A stretch of DNA of 64,000 nucleotides from JAKACA01 sp052143575 (GTDB lineage: Bacteria > Actinomycetota > Acidimicrobiia > Acidimicrobiales > Bog-793). The stretch covers positions 1-64,000 of the forward strand of contig JBKQSP010000059.1 of NCBI GenBank assembly GCA_052143575.1, written 5' to 3'. Numbering within the stretch: the first letter of the stretch is position 1; every line of letters begins with the position of its first letter. Shown here piece by piece: positions 9,412-18,047 of the stretch. Made by a program: the position numbers and the translations under genes. Under the pieces are notes generated by a model, which was given only the letters and a program-made list of their open reading frames with translations, was not told the origin of the DNA and did not search any database.

Positions 9412-11289
9412 TCACGGCCGTAGCCAAATCATGACGCCACCGCCGTCGAACTGCGGCGGACCGAAGGCGTCGGACACAAGCTCCACGATCGGCGCCGAGT
9501 GCAGCGCCGAGAGGTCGACCATCACGACCGCCACCTTGTTACGCATTACGAACGACCGCAGGGTCGGCGCCCCGAGTTGCAAGAGGGCACGAATCGAGAT
9601 GCGGGGAGCCCTCAAGCCGCTGAATTGGTACGCAAACAGCTCCTGCACCGTATCGGGGTACAGGACGGTGACGTCGTGATTCACAGCGTCACCCGGCCCT
9701 GGTGTCATGACATAACCGCCGAGAAGCTTGAACCTCATGTCAGATGCGGCCTGCCACAACATGCCCTCAGCGGCCAAATCACTCGGATACGGGTAGACGA
9801 GGGCCACACTGCCGATCGGGATCTCCCGCACGCTGGCCGATTCGAAGAAATGAGGTAGATCCGTCCTCAGCAGCGGGTAGGGCCAGCTCGGGCACAAGGA
9901 GACGACTGCCGCCCCAAGCAACACGCAGGACGCCACGGCAGCCCTGCGACGGAGCCTCTCGCCACCTCGATGCTTCCCCTCCGCCGCCGACCGCCATGTC
10001 GCCACGGTGGCATCGAGTCCCAATGCGACAATCACGGCGACGAACATCATCACATACAGGCACAGCCGAACCGCCAGGGCCCCATCGACGATCGGCAGGC
10101 TGTCGAGAACGTTGAACGGCAGCCAGACCGACGTAACATGCCCATTGACGACGAGCTGCACGCCGAGCGAACACGCGTACACCACAACGGTCATTATTCC
10201 CAGCCACACAAAGCGAAGATCTCTCCGGAACCTCACGACCCACCAGCTCGCCAAGAGGATCAGTGGAATGCCCAGGTAGCCACCGTTCTCCGTTACGTCG
10301 TTGTAAACGTAGCTCGTCCCGATAGCTTTCAGATGTTGCGGCCCAACCGCTTGATTGTCTGTCGGAACGATCGCGGAGAGGAGATCGCTATGAAAGCCAT
10401 TGTTGTAACCCCATGGCCGACCAATAAAATGTTGCGGGCCGGCGAAAGTGAACCAGAGGGGATAAGCACCCACAGCGACGAAGAGAACGACGAACACCGC
10501 AAGGCCGCGTGCGGCGGTTCGCAATCGCGCGACAGCGAGGCGCGGGTAGCGGGCCGCAAGCAGAAGGAGGCCGATGATCAGCATGGTCGCCGACGTAGCC
10601 AGGATTTCCGGCGCGATGAGCAGTTGACCGGCGCAGCAGAGCCCGAGGAGAAGGCCCCAACGAATCGGTTTCTCGCATTCTTTAATGACAAGTTCGTAGG
10701 CGCACAGAAAGATGAGGGGCGGCAGTGGAACGAACTCGAGATTCAGATGGCTGCCTCCTTGCGCCACCATGTAGGGCGAGAACCCATAGAGAAGGCCGCC
10801 GAAGAAGGCGCCAAGGTCGGAGGCACGCAAGCGTCTCAGGACAACGTACATAGCGAAGGCCGAGAGGGGAAAGGCCAGCCACATGAGAAGATTCATGCTG
10901 GAGATTGCGTTCACCGCCAGCGTGAGCGGACTGGTGACGAACCCCAGGAGTGGCATGGACGCATTGTTGATGACGTTGACACCGTCGGGGTAATTGACCC
11001 ACGAGGAGAAGAAAGGGTTATAGCCGTGGGTTAGAGCGAAGGGCACCCACTGTATGAACCAGACGTTTTGAGTTATGTCGTAGCCGCCTGTCGCCGCAAG
11101 GCGATACGGATCGCCGGGCCAGACAGGCCAGTAAGCGAGCAAGGCAAGGGCTCCGTAGACGACCAAGACCAGCACTGACACGTTCCCGTGGCGTCGTAGT
11201 CCTTTGCGTGGCGCGTCCCGTGCCTTCTGAGAGCGGTGTCGGGGCCCTTGTGTGGCGCGGGGTGGCGCCGGAGGCTCTAGGGGCTCCAT
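9412..11289 (-). CDS. Polytopic membrane protein, glycosyltransferase-C-like
   Basis: About 625 residues with roughly 11-12 hydrophobic segments, a large loop near NPFFSSWVNYPDGVN, and a short soluble tail. The layout resembles GT-C enzymes that use lipid-linked sugars (PMT/YfhO-like); no catalytic motif is certain. The frame stays open through the tRNA upstream, so that extension is rejected; the ATG at 11289 with AAGGG nearby is chosen. Third-position A/T appears more common here than in neighbours, which may mean transfer. The visible theme fits the envelope genes beyond the tRNA. Confidence 0.65.
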   Translation of the reverse strand: MEPLEPPAPPRATQGPRHRSQKARDAPRKGLRRHGNVSVLVLVVYGALALLAYWPVWPGDPYRLAATGGYDITQNVWFIQWVPFALTHGYNPFFSSWVNYPDGVNVINNASMPLLGFVTSPLTLAVNAISSMNLLMWLAFPLSAFAMYVVLRRLRASDLGAFFGGLLYGFSPYMVAQGGSHLNLEFVPLPPLIFLCAYELVIKECEKPIRWGLLLGLCCAGQLLIAPEILATSATMLIIGLLLLAARYPRLAVARLRTAARGLAVFVVLFVAVGAYPLWFTFAGPQHFIGRPWGYNNGFHSDLLSAIVPTDNQAVGPQHLKAIGTSYVYNDVTENGGYLGIPLILLASWWVVRFRRDLRFVWLGIMTVVVYACSLGVQLVVNGHVTSVWLPFNVLDSLPIVDGALAVRLCLYVMMFVAVIVALGLDATVATWRSAAEGKHRGGERLRRRAAVASCVLLGAAVVSLCPSWPYPLLRTDLPHFFESASVREIPIGSVALVYPYPSDLAAEGMLWQAASDMRFKLLGGYVMTPGPGDAVNHDVTVLYPDTVQELFAYQFSGLRAPRISIRALLQLGAPTLRSFVMRNKVAVVMVDLSALHSAPIVELVSDAFGPPQFDGGGVMIWLRP

Positions 11290-11567
11290 ACGCCCTTGGC
11301 TCTCCGTGCAACGACACGAGCAGCACATTCGTAAACAAGGGCCCGTGCGACCTTGAATTGCACGGAAATACAGTACCCCGGTCACTGCCGCATAGGCGGG
11401 CGCATCCGCACGGAAAAACCGGCCGCCCACGCCTCGTCGCTCCGCATTGTCGACGGCAGGCGGATTCCGACGAATCCATTCCTGGGCAAGGCGTCCTCCG
11501 GCTGCCGCCAGGCGGCCCAACACGAACAACAGCGCACCGGCAAGCCCAAGGACGAGGTCGCCAAGAG

Positions 11568-11641
11568 TGGGCCGTGAGGGACTTGAACCCCCGACCACCT
11601 GCGCGTCATGCAGGTGCGCTACCAGACTGCGCCAACGGCCC
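11568..11641 (-). tRNA. tRNA-Val (anticodon GAC)
   Basis: 74 nt. The acceptor stem GGGCCGT/ACGGCCC pairs fully, the D stem is GCGC/GCGC, the anticodon stem CCTGC/GCAGG encloses loop ATGACGC (anticodon GAC, G at position 37), and the T arm carries TTCAAGT. Discriminator A is followed by CT, so CCA is not encoded. The isotype is read from the loop alone. Confidence 0.9.
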
Positions 11642-11844
11642 GTTGCCCATCCAAGGTAGCACCCGCCCCCCGACCCCCGACGCCGCCGGTCCTTCCTCGG
11701 CCCCGGCCTCCGGCGAGTGGGGCGAAATCGGATGCGAGCGCCGCCCGTATAGATTGCTGCCCGTGCATTCGGTGGCCGGGCCCGGGCTTCCGGTCCGCCG
11801 AGGACGATTCGGCGGGCCGAGAATCGGCGCGAGCCAGGCCTGAA

Positions 11845-14484
11845 ATGAGCGACGAGGACCTCGAACGCTCATATCCGCGGGCGGTGGTGCCGCCGGTCGG
11901 GACGCCTAGGAACCCCGAGTTCGTGCCGTGGGGGATCGCCGCGAGCCCGCCTCCCGACCTCTACGCCGAGACCCAGAGCGGCGGCGGCGGCTTTGCCGGA
12001 GATGCCTCAGGCGATCCCTACGCCGCCTGGAGCGGCACGCTGCCGGGCGGCGAGGAGGGTCTGCCGGCTGATCTCGAACCGCCGCCGTTGTCATGGCTGC
12101 AGCGCCGCAAGCAGGCCCTCGCACAGGCAGCAAAGCGGTCGCCCGGCATCGACGTCGCCAACAAGACCCTGAGCGCCGTAGCCATCATCGGCGTCACGGT
12201 CTTCGTTATCTGGCAATTGAGGCCTGACCTGCTCTTCAGCCCATCAATGGACGTCGGCGGCGACAACGGAGGTCACGTCGCCGCCCCCTACTTCCTCATC
12301 CACAACCTGCTCAACCACGGTCGTATCACGGGCTGGGACCCGCAATGGTTCGACGGATTCCCCCTCTACGTCTTCTACTTCCCCCTCCCAGCGCTGTTCG
12401 TCGCTGCTCTCAACCTCGTGTTTCCCTATGCCGTCGCTTTCAAGCTCGTCACCGTTCTCGGCACCGTGACGCTCCCGGTCTGCGTTTGGGCCTTCGGCTG
12501 CCTCGCCGGTTTCCGGCGCCCGGTGCCCGCCGTCATGGCGGCCGCCTCGATCCCCTATCTCTTCAACACGTCCTACACGATCGACGGCGGCAACATCACC
12601 TCCACGATGGCTGGGGAGTTCTCCTTCAGCTTGGCGATGAGCTTCGGGGTGCTCTTTCTCGGCGTCTTCATGTACGCGCTGCGCACGGGGCGGCTCCGAT
12701 GGCTGGCCGCCATGCTCTTTGCCGCCACCGTGCTCTGCCACATCGTGCCCGCCTTCGCCTTCGCCGGCGTGGCCGTGCTGCTGGCTCTTTCCATGGGACG
12801 GCTGAGCGCCCTCAAGGTGCTCATCCCCGTGGGAGTCGTCGGTGGCCTCCTGGCCGCCTTCTGGCTGCTCCCCTTTGCCGCCGACATCCACTACAGCGCC
12901 TCGATGGGCTACAACCGCATCGTCGGCGTCTGGTCGAATCTCCTGCCGGCAGGCGACGACTGGCTCCGCGACACGCTCATCGCCGTTGTCGCCATCGGGG
13001 TGGCCATCGCCTTCGCCCGCCGCGACCGCTTTGCCTGCGTGATTGCCCTCTCCCTCATCGCGTCAGGCCTTGCCTTCGCCTTCTTGCCTTCAGGGGCCAT
13101 CTACAACGGCCGCTGGCTGCCGTTCTGGTTCCTGTTCGGGGCGCTCATGGCCGCCTACGGCGTGGCCGAGGTCTTCCGTGGCCTCACCCTGCTGGTGGCC
13201 AGCCCCTGGGTCATCTCGGTCGGCACCGTCGTGGGCACCGTCGCCTGCCTCGCCGGGGGCGCACAGGCGGGCGGCCTCATCGGCGCCTTTCCCGACATCA
13301 GCCCCGTCGGGAACCAGATCCAGGTCCAGGGCTGGATCAACTGGAACTACACGGGGTTCCAGGGCAAGAGCGGCTGGCCAGAGTGGCAGGGCATGATCGC
13401 CATGATGGACCGCGCCGGTGCTCAGTACGGCTGCGGGCGGCTGCAGTACGAGTACATCTCCGAGACGACGGACCCATTCGGCTCTACTGAGGCGATGATG
13501 GCCATCCCCCTGTTCACGAACGGTTGCATGGAAGCCACAGACGGCATCTACTTCGAGTCGTCCACCTCGACGCCGTTCCACTTCCTCGACGTGAGCGAGG
13601 TCTCCCAGAACGGTGAGTCACCCGATCCCGTCTCTGGCCTCAGCTACCCCGGCTTCAACCTGCCTGACGGCATCCGCCACTTGCAGTTCATGGGCGTGAA
13701 GTACTTCTTCGCGATGTCACCACCCGTCGAAGCGGCCGCCGCGGCCGACCCGTCCCTCGTCAAGATCGGCCAGACCTCTGGCTTCCCGGGCGACGTCAAC
13801 GGTCAGTCCGACCCGCATCCGGTCTGGCAGCTCTACCTGATCAAGAACGCCCCCCTCGTCTCGTCCCTCACCTACTCCCCCGAGGTGGAGCCGTCGAGCG
13901 CCAGCAGCTGGCTGGCCACCGGCCTCGCCTGGTACGAGGAGGAGCAGTACTGGCCGGTCGAGCTCACGCAGTCCGGTCCGGCGTCCTGGCCACGAGCGGC
14001 GCCGGGACGTCTCGTGCCTCCAGCTCACGCCGTACCCGCCAAGAGCACGCGCGTGAGCGATGTGGCGGTCACCGACTCCTCCATCTCCTTCGACGTCTCC
14101 CGACTCGACACACCGGTCGTCGTGAAGATCCCGTACTTCCCCAACTGGCAGGCGACGGGTGCGATTGGCCCCTACGAGGCCACGCCCAACGTGATGGTCG
14201 TCGTCCCGACCTCGCATCACGTCACACTCGCCTACGGCACGACGACGGTCGACTGGATCGGCAAGGCTGCCTCCCTCGCCGGCCTGGCCGGACTCGGCGC
14301 CTTGGTCTTCCGGCCCACCGTCGACGTCGGCCCCGACCCCACCGACGTCCCGTTCGCCCCGCCGCCGAATCCGATCCCGCTCCCGAGCACGCCGCCATCA
14401 GGACCGCGGCCACCGGCGGTCTGGGGAGAGACGATCCTGTGGGACGACCCGGACGCCCCCACACGGGGCGGTGGCTCGCCGTGA
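11845..14484 (+). CDS. Large membrane protein related to PF10131 (glycosyltransferase-like)
   Basis: 879 residues. A Pro/Gly-rich cytoplasmic N-terminus of about 110 residues precedes 10-12 transmembrane helices (about residues 112-480), then a long exported domain, a last helix near 820 and a Pro-rich tail. The segment DGGNITSTMAGEFSFSLA is typical of the '6-pyruvoyl-tetrahydropterin synthase related' membrane family, which despite its name looks like a GT-C sugar transferase. The ATG at 11845 is the first plausible start after the tRNA. Its stop overlaps the GT2 gene by GTGA, so it probably works with that enzyme in envelope polysaccharide assembly. Confidence 0.75.
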   Translation: MSDEDLERSYPRAVVPPVGTPRNPEFVPWGIAASPPPDLYAETQSGGGGFAGDASGDPYAAWSGTLPGGEEGLPADLEPPPLSWLQRRKQALAQAAKRSPGIDVANKTLSAVAIIGVTVFVIWQLRPDLLFSPSMDVGGDNGGHVAAPYFLIHNLLNHGRITGWDPQWFDGFPLYVFYFPLPALFVAALNLVFPYAVAFKLVTVLGTVTLPVCVWAFGCLAGFRRPVPAVMAAASIPYLFNTSYTIDGGNITSTMAGEFSFSLAMSFGVLFLGVFMYALRTGRLRWLAAMLFAATVLCHIVPAFAFAGVAVLLALSMGRLSALKVLIPVGVVGGLLAAFWLLPFAADIHYSASMGYNRIVGVWSNLLPAGDDWLRDTLIAVVAIGVAIAFARRDRFACVIALSLIASGLAFAFLPSGAIYNGRWLPFWFLFGALMAAYGVAEVFRGLTLLVASPWVISVGTVVGTVACLAGGAQAGGLIGAFPDISPVGNQIQVQGWINWNYTGFQGKSGWPEWQGMIAMMDRAGAQYGCGRLQYEYISETTDPFGSTEAMMAIPLFTNGCMEATDGIYFESSTSTPFHFLDVSEVSQNGESPDPVSGLSYPGFNLPDGIRHLQFMGVKYFFAMSPPVEAAAAADPSLVKIGQTSGFPGDVNGQSDPHPVWQLYLIKNAPLVSSLTYSPEVEPSSASSWLATGLAWYEEEQYWPVELTQSGPASWPRAAPGRLVPPAHAVPAKSTRVSDVAVTDSSISFDVSRLDTPVVVKIPYFPNWQATGAIGPYEATPNVMVVVPTSHHVTLAYGTTTVDWIGKAASLAGLAGLGALVFRPTVDVGPDPTDVPFAPPPNPIPLPSTPPSGPRPPAVWGETILWDDPDAPTRGGGSP

Positions 14485-15224
14485 CGAAGGACGCAGAGCG
14501 GGACGAGCACGTCCGCCGGTCCGTCGTGCTTCCGGCTCACAACGAGGCGGACCTGCTCGAACGGGCGGTCGGCGACCTCGTGAAGGCGATGCGGGAACGC
14601 CGCGAGCCCTTCGAGCTCGTCATCGTCGAGAACGGATCGACCGATGGCACGGGCGCCATCGCCGCCGCTCTCGAAGCCGACAACCCGGAGGTGCGGCTCG
14701 TGACACTGCCGACAGCGGACTACGGAGCCGCCGTTGCGAAGGGCTTCGAGGCAGCTCGCGGCGACGTGGTCGTGAACTTCGACGTTGACTACGTCGACCT
14801 CGGGTTTCTCGAGAAGGGAGTCGCCATCGTCGACGCCGGCGTTGCCGGCATCGTCCTTGCCTCCAAGCGTGCCCCGGGTGCCACGGACCGCCGCCCCCTC
14901 GCCCGCAGGGTCCTCACGGCCGGCTTCACCTTCGCCATGCGGGCGCTGCTGCGCATGGCCGTCACCGATGCCCACGGGATGAAAGTCCTCTCCCGCGAAC
15001 AATGCGCGACGCCGGCGGCAGCCTGCAAGATGACAGGGGCTCTCTGGGACGTTGAGCTCGTGCTGCGAGCCGCTCGGGCCGGCGTGAGGGTCGCCGAGCT
15101 CCCCGCCGACGTCCGCGAGGTTCGGCCGCCTCGCACCTCGGTGTGGCACCGAAGCCTCGAGTCAGCCACCGGCCTCTTGCAGCTGCGCCTGTTGCTCTGG
15201 CGGGAGCACGTGAGCGCACGCTGA
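14481..15224 (+). CDS. Family 2 glycosyltransferase (polyprenyl-phosphate sugar transferase type)
   Basis: 247 residues with a GT-A fold: HNEAD near the start, ENGSTDGTG, and the metal-binding DVDYVD. No transmembrane helices are evident, as in dolichol/polyprenyl-phosphate mannosyltransferases, which charge lipid phosphate with a sugar on the cytoplasmic face. The GTG start overlaps the stop of the preceding membrane protein (GTGA), which fits a donor-maker plus membrane-transferase pair. The donor sugar cannot be read. Confidence 0.85.
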   Translation: MTKDAERDEHVRRSVVLPAHNEADLLERAVGDLVKAMRERREPFELVIVENGSTDGTGAIAAALEADNPEVRLVTLPTADYGAAVAKGFEAARGDVVVNFDVDYVDLGFLEKGVAIVDAGVAGIVLASKRAPGATDRRPLARRVLTAGFTFAMRALLRMAVTDAHGMKVLSREQCATPAAACKMTGALWDVELVLRAARAGVRVAELPADVREVRPPRTSVWHRSLESATGLLQLRLLLWREHVSAR

Positions 15225-15283
15225 GTGCCCGGCCCGTCCCGTCGCGGGCCGCGAGGTGACCCCAACGCGGCCGGCATCATCGG

Positions 15284-15289
15284 TAACCT
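15284..15289 (+). promoter_or_regulatory. -10 box TAACCT for first LCP gene
   Basis: TAACCT ends 8 nt before the GTG at 15298, with no Shine-Dalgarno sequence between. The second LCP gene has the same box and spacing. Confidence 0.6.
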
Positions 15290-15297
15290 CGACCGGC

Positions 15298-16575
15298 GTG
15301 CCCGCTGACTTACCACCGATTCCTGGGCGCTCCCGAGCGACCTACACGGTCGGGCGCAAGGAGCGGAAGCTCTTCCGGCGGCGCAACCGCTCCTCGTTCA
15401 CCTCGCCAGCACCGTCTGCCCGCAACACCTTCAAGGCGCACGGCCGCGGCAGGGGTGGGCGTCGCTGGCCTCGCCGCCTCCTCGTCGGTCTCGGGGTGCT
15501 CGTCCCGATCATCCTCGTGGCCGGCGCCGGCGGTTACCTCTATGTCAACGCCCGCCTGGACGGCATTCCTCGTGTCGCCGTGGCGGCGCTCACCGCTCAG
15601 CAGTCGGGCCAGCCGACCGACATCCTGCTCATCGGCTCGGACACACGGTCGTTGTCCTGCGCCAAGAATGCGGCGGGGGTGCAGGCATTCGGCTCCCCCA
15701 CGAGCCAGACCGGGCAGCGCAGCGACGTCATCATCGTCGTGCGTCTCATACCGTCGACCGACCAGGTGGAGATGCTCTCGATCCCGCGTGACACCTGGGT
15801 CCCCATCGCCGGCACCGGCACTTCCAACAAGATCAACGCCGCCTTCAACAACGGCCCCAACCAGCTCGTAGAGACCATCCAAGACAACTTTCACATCCCC
15901 ATCAACCACGTGATGATGGCGAACTTCTGTGGCTTCCAGGGCATGGTGAACGCCCTCGGCGGGATATCCCTCGACTTCCGCTACCCGGTGCGGGATCAGC
16001 TCTCCGGGCTGAGCATCAGCAAGACCGGCTGCCAGCTGATCGACGGCGCCCAGGCTCTCGCCCTCGTTCGCAGCCGCCATCTCTACTACTACAAGGGCCA
16101 CAGCTGGAGCTATGACGGCGCCAGCGACTGGAGCCGCATCCGGCGCCAGCAGGCGTTCTTCCACGCCCTGCTGAACAAGGTGCACGGAGTCTTCCCGAAC
16201 GTCTTCAAGCTCAACTCCTTCCTCGGGGCGACCGTCTCGGACCTCATCATCGACTCGTCGTTCAGCAGCGGGCAGCTCATCTCGCTCGGGCTCAAGTACC
16301 ACTCACTCAGCGAGTCCCACCTCGTCACGACGGTGCTGCCGACGTACTCGCAGGTCATCGACGGCCAGGACGCCCTCCTCGCCGCCGAGCCGTACGCGAA
16401 CCAGGTCATCGGCCACTTCCTCGCCGCCGGGACGCCGAAGAACGGCTCATCGTCGAGCAGCTCGTCACCGAGCAGTTCGCACGCCACGACGACGGGCGCC
16501 ACAGTGCCCGCCTCCGACGTCGTCACCGACACGCCGCAGTCGCTGCCGGAGCCCTGGAACCCGGTGCCGTGCTGA
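15298..16575 (+). CDS. LytR-CpsA-Psr (LCP) family phosphotransferase, paralogue 1
   Basis: 425 residues. Basic cytoplasmic N-terminus, one helix at about 59-80, then an LCP domain with LLIGSDTR, RSDVIIVVR, SIPRDTWVP and NKINAAFNNG. LCP enzymes move lipid-linked glycopolymers onto peptidoglycan outside the membrane; the conserved Arg and Asp residues that bind the pyrophosphate lipid are in those motifs. A Ser-rich tail leads to the ending PEPWNPVPC. The GTG at 15298 is chosen over the upstream ATG at 15256 because of the leaderless promoter. Confidence 0.92.
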   Translation: MPADLPPIPGRSRATYTVGRKERKLFRRRNRSSFTSPAPSARNTFKAHGRGRGGRRWPRRLLVGLGVLVPIILVAGAGGYLYVNARLDGIPRVAVAALTAQQSGQPTDILLIGSDTRSLSCAKNAAGVQAFGSPTSQTGQRSDVIIVVRLIPSTDQVEMLSIPRDTWVPIAGTGTSNKINAAFNNGPNQLVETIQDNFHIPINHVMMANFCGFQGMVNALGGISLDFRYPVRDQLSGLSISKTGCQLIDGAQALALVRSRHLYYYKGHSWSYDGASDWSRIRRQQAFFHALLNKVHGVFPNVFKLNSFLGATVSDLIIDSSFSSGQLISLGLKYHSLSESHLVTTVLPTYSQVIDGQDALLAAEPYANQVIGHFLAAGTPKNGSSSSSSSPSSSHATTTGATVPASDVVTDTPQSLPEPWNPVPC

Positions 16576-16629
16576 GCTTGGGGGAGATGGCGACAGCCCG
16601 CCTGACGGTGGATCAGCCGATTCCGCCAC

Positions 16630-16635
16630 TAACCT
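16630..16635 (+). promoter_or_regulatory. -10 box TAACCT for second LCP gene
   Basis: TAACCT ends 8 nt before the GTG at 16644, identical in box and spacing to the first LCP gene, with no ribosome-binding site. Confidence 0.6.
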
Positions 16636-16643
16636 GAGCCGCC

Positions 16644-17945
16644 GTGACAGATGATTCACCGGGTTTGCCGGCCGACTGGACGCCGGATCCCAGCACCACC
16701 CCGCAGCGACGCCACGCCAAGGGCGGTGGCGGGTCCAGGGGCCGAGGCACTCAATCGAGATCTCGCTCCGCCGGCTCAACCGCAGGTCCGACCGGTCGTA
16801 AACGACGCCGCTGGCTGCGGCGCAGCATCGTCGGCTTGTCAGTCATCGTCGTGCTCGCCATGCTGCTCGGGGCGGGCGGCTGGTTCTACATCAACTACCG
16901 CCTCGGCGAGATCCCGAAGACGAAGGTGGGAGGCCTCAGCAAACCGCCGAAGCCCGGTCAACCTTTCAACGTCCTGCTCGTGGGGTCCGACACCCGCGCC
17001 TTCTGCACGACCAAGGTCTGCCAGTCGCACCTCGGCAACCAGGGCAACGCCGGTGGGCAGCGCAGCGACGTCATCATCATCCTCCGCCTCGTGCCGGCCG
17101 ACCACACCTTGGAGATGCTCTCCATCCCGAGGGACACCTGGGTCACTCTCGCTAACTCCGGCGGGCAGGCCAACCGCATCAACGCCGCCTTCAACAACGG
17201 CCCCACCCAGCTCGTGGAGACGATCGAGCAGGACTTCCACATCCCCATCAACCACTACGCCTATGCCAACTTCCTCGGCTTCACCAACGCCGTGGCTGCC
17301 CTCGGCGGCGTGTGGATGGACTTCCCCAACAAGCTGTTGGACCACGTCACCGGTCTCAACATCACCAAGACCGGTTGCCAGTTCGTGAACCCGGTCGAGG
17401 CGCTGCAACTCGTGCGCAGCCGTGACACCTACTACTACGCCGACGGGCAATGGAACTACGACGGGCTCGGCGACCTCAGCCGCATCCGGCGCCAGCAGGA
17501 GTTCTTCCACGCCGTCATCGACAAGGCCCGTACGGAGGACAACCCGCTCGCCCTCAACGCCTTCCTGTCGAACATCGTGAAGAACATCGTGGTCGACTCG
17601 ACCTTCTCGACGGGCGACCTGCGCAATCTGGCCCTCGAGTTTCGGAACGTCGCCTCCTCGGATCTGTTCACCGAGGTGATTCCGACCATGGGAGCCGTCA
17701 CGGCGGCGGATCAGGATGTCCTCCTGCCAGCCTGGAAGCTGGACGACGCCATGATCGCCAAGTTCCTCAGGTTCGGCCTCACGAAGTCGTCGAAGTCCAC
17801 GCCAACGTCGTCGACCTCCCCCGCCTCGTCGACGACGTCCACGACGACGACGACGCTGCCCGTAACCGGGACGACGACCGTACCGATCGTCGACACGAGC
17901 AAGAACTACCCGGAGCCCTGGAACCCGGTCCCCTGTAATCCGTAG
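16644..17945 (+). CDS. LytR-CpsA-Psr (LCP) family phosphotransferase, paralogue 2
   Basis: 433 residues with the same plan as the preceding gene: basic N-terminus, helix at about 67-90, LCP domain (LLVGSDTR, QRSDVIIILR, SIPRDTWVT, NRINAAFNNG), then a Ser/Thr-rich tail. The ending YPEPWNPVPCNP nearly matches the tail of paralogue 1, so the two arose by tandem duplication. Both presumably attach cell-wall glycopolymers made by the upstream membrane enzymes, perhaps with different acceptors. Confidence 0.92.
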   Translation: MTDDSPGLPADWTPDPSTTPQRRHAKGGGGSRGRGTQSRSRSAGSTAGPTGRKRRRWLRRSIVGLSVIVVLAMLLGAGGWFYINYRLGEIPKTKVGGLSKPPKPGQPFNVLLVGSDTRAFCTTKVCQSHLGNQGNAGGQRSDVIIILRLVPADHTLEMLSIPRDTWVTLANSGGQANRINAAFNNGPTQLVETIEQDFHIPINHYAYANFLGFTNAVAALGGVWMDFPNKLLDHVTGLNITKTGCQFVNPVEALQLVRSRDTYYYADGQWNYDGLGDLSRIRRQQEFFHAVIDKARTEDNPLALNAFLSNIVKNIVVDSTFSTGDLRNLALEFRNVASSDLFTEVIPTMGAVTAADQDVLLPAWKLDDAMIAKFLRFGLTKSSKSTPTSSTSPASSTTSTTTTTLPVTGTTTVPIVDTSKNYPEPWNPVPCNP

Positions 17946-17974
17946 GCGTCTGCCACGGGGCTCGCCCTCTCCCT

Positions 17975-18007
17975 CCTTCGGCCGCAGGCGCCTGCACGGG
18001 CCGGAGG
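17975..18007 (+). terminator. Hairpin between LCP2 and trpD
   Basis: CCTTCGGCC (17975-17983) pairs with GGCCGGAGG (17999-18007) with one wobble pair, and the loop holds the palindrome GCAGGCGCCTGC. There is no T tract. It lies between convergent genes and could act in both directions. Confidence 0.45.
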
Positions 18008-18047
18008 GCGACCCATTGGCCAGGCGGAGCCGTGAGCTCGGGAGGCC

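Noticed and set aside
11290..11598. N-terminal extension of the polytopic membrane protein through the tRNA
   Set aside because: Coding through a tRNA gene is implausible; a start with a ribosome site exists at 11289.
11608..11844. N-terminal extension of the PF10131-like protein through the tRNA
   Set aside because: It would overlap tRNA-Val; the ATG at 11845 gives a normal cytoplasmic N-terminus.
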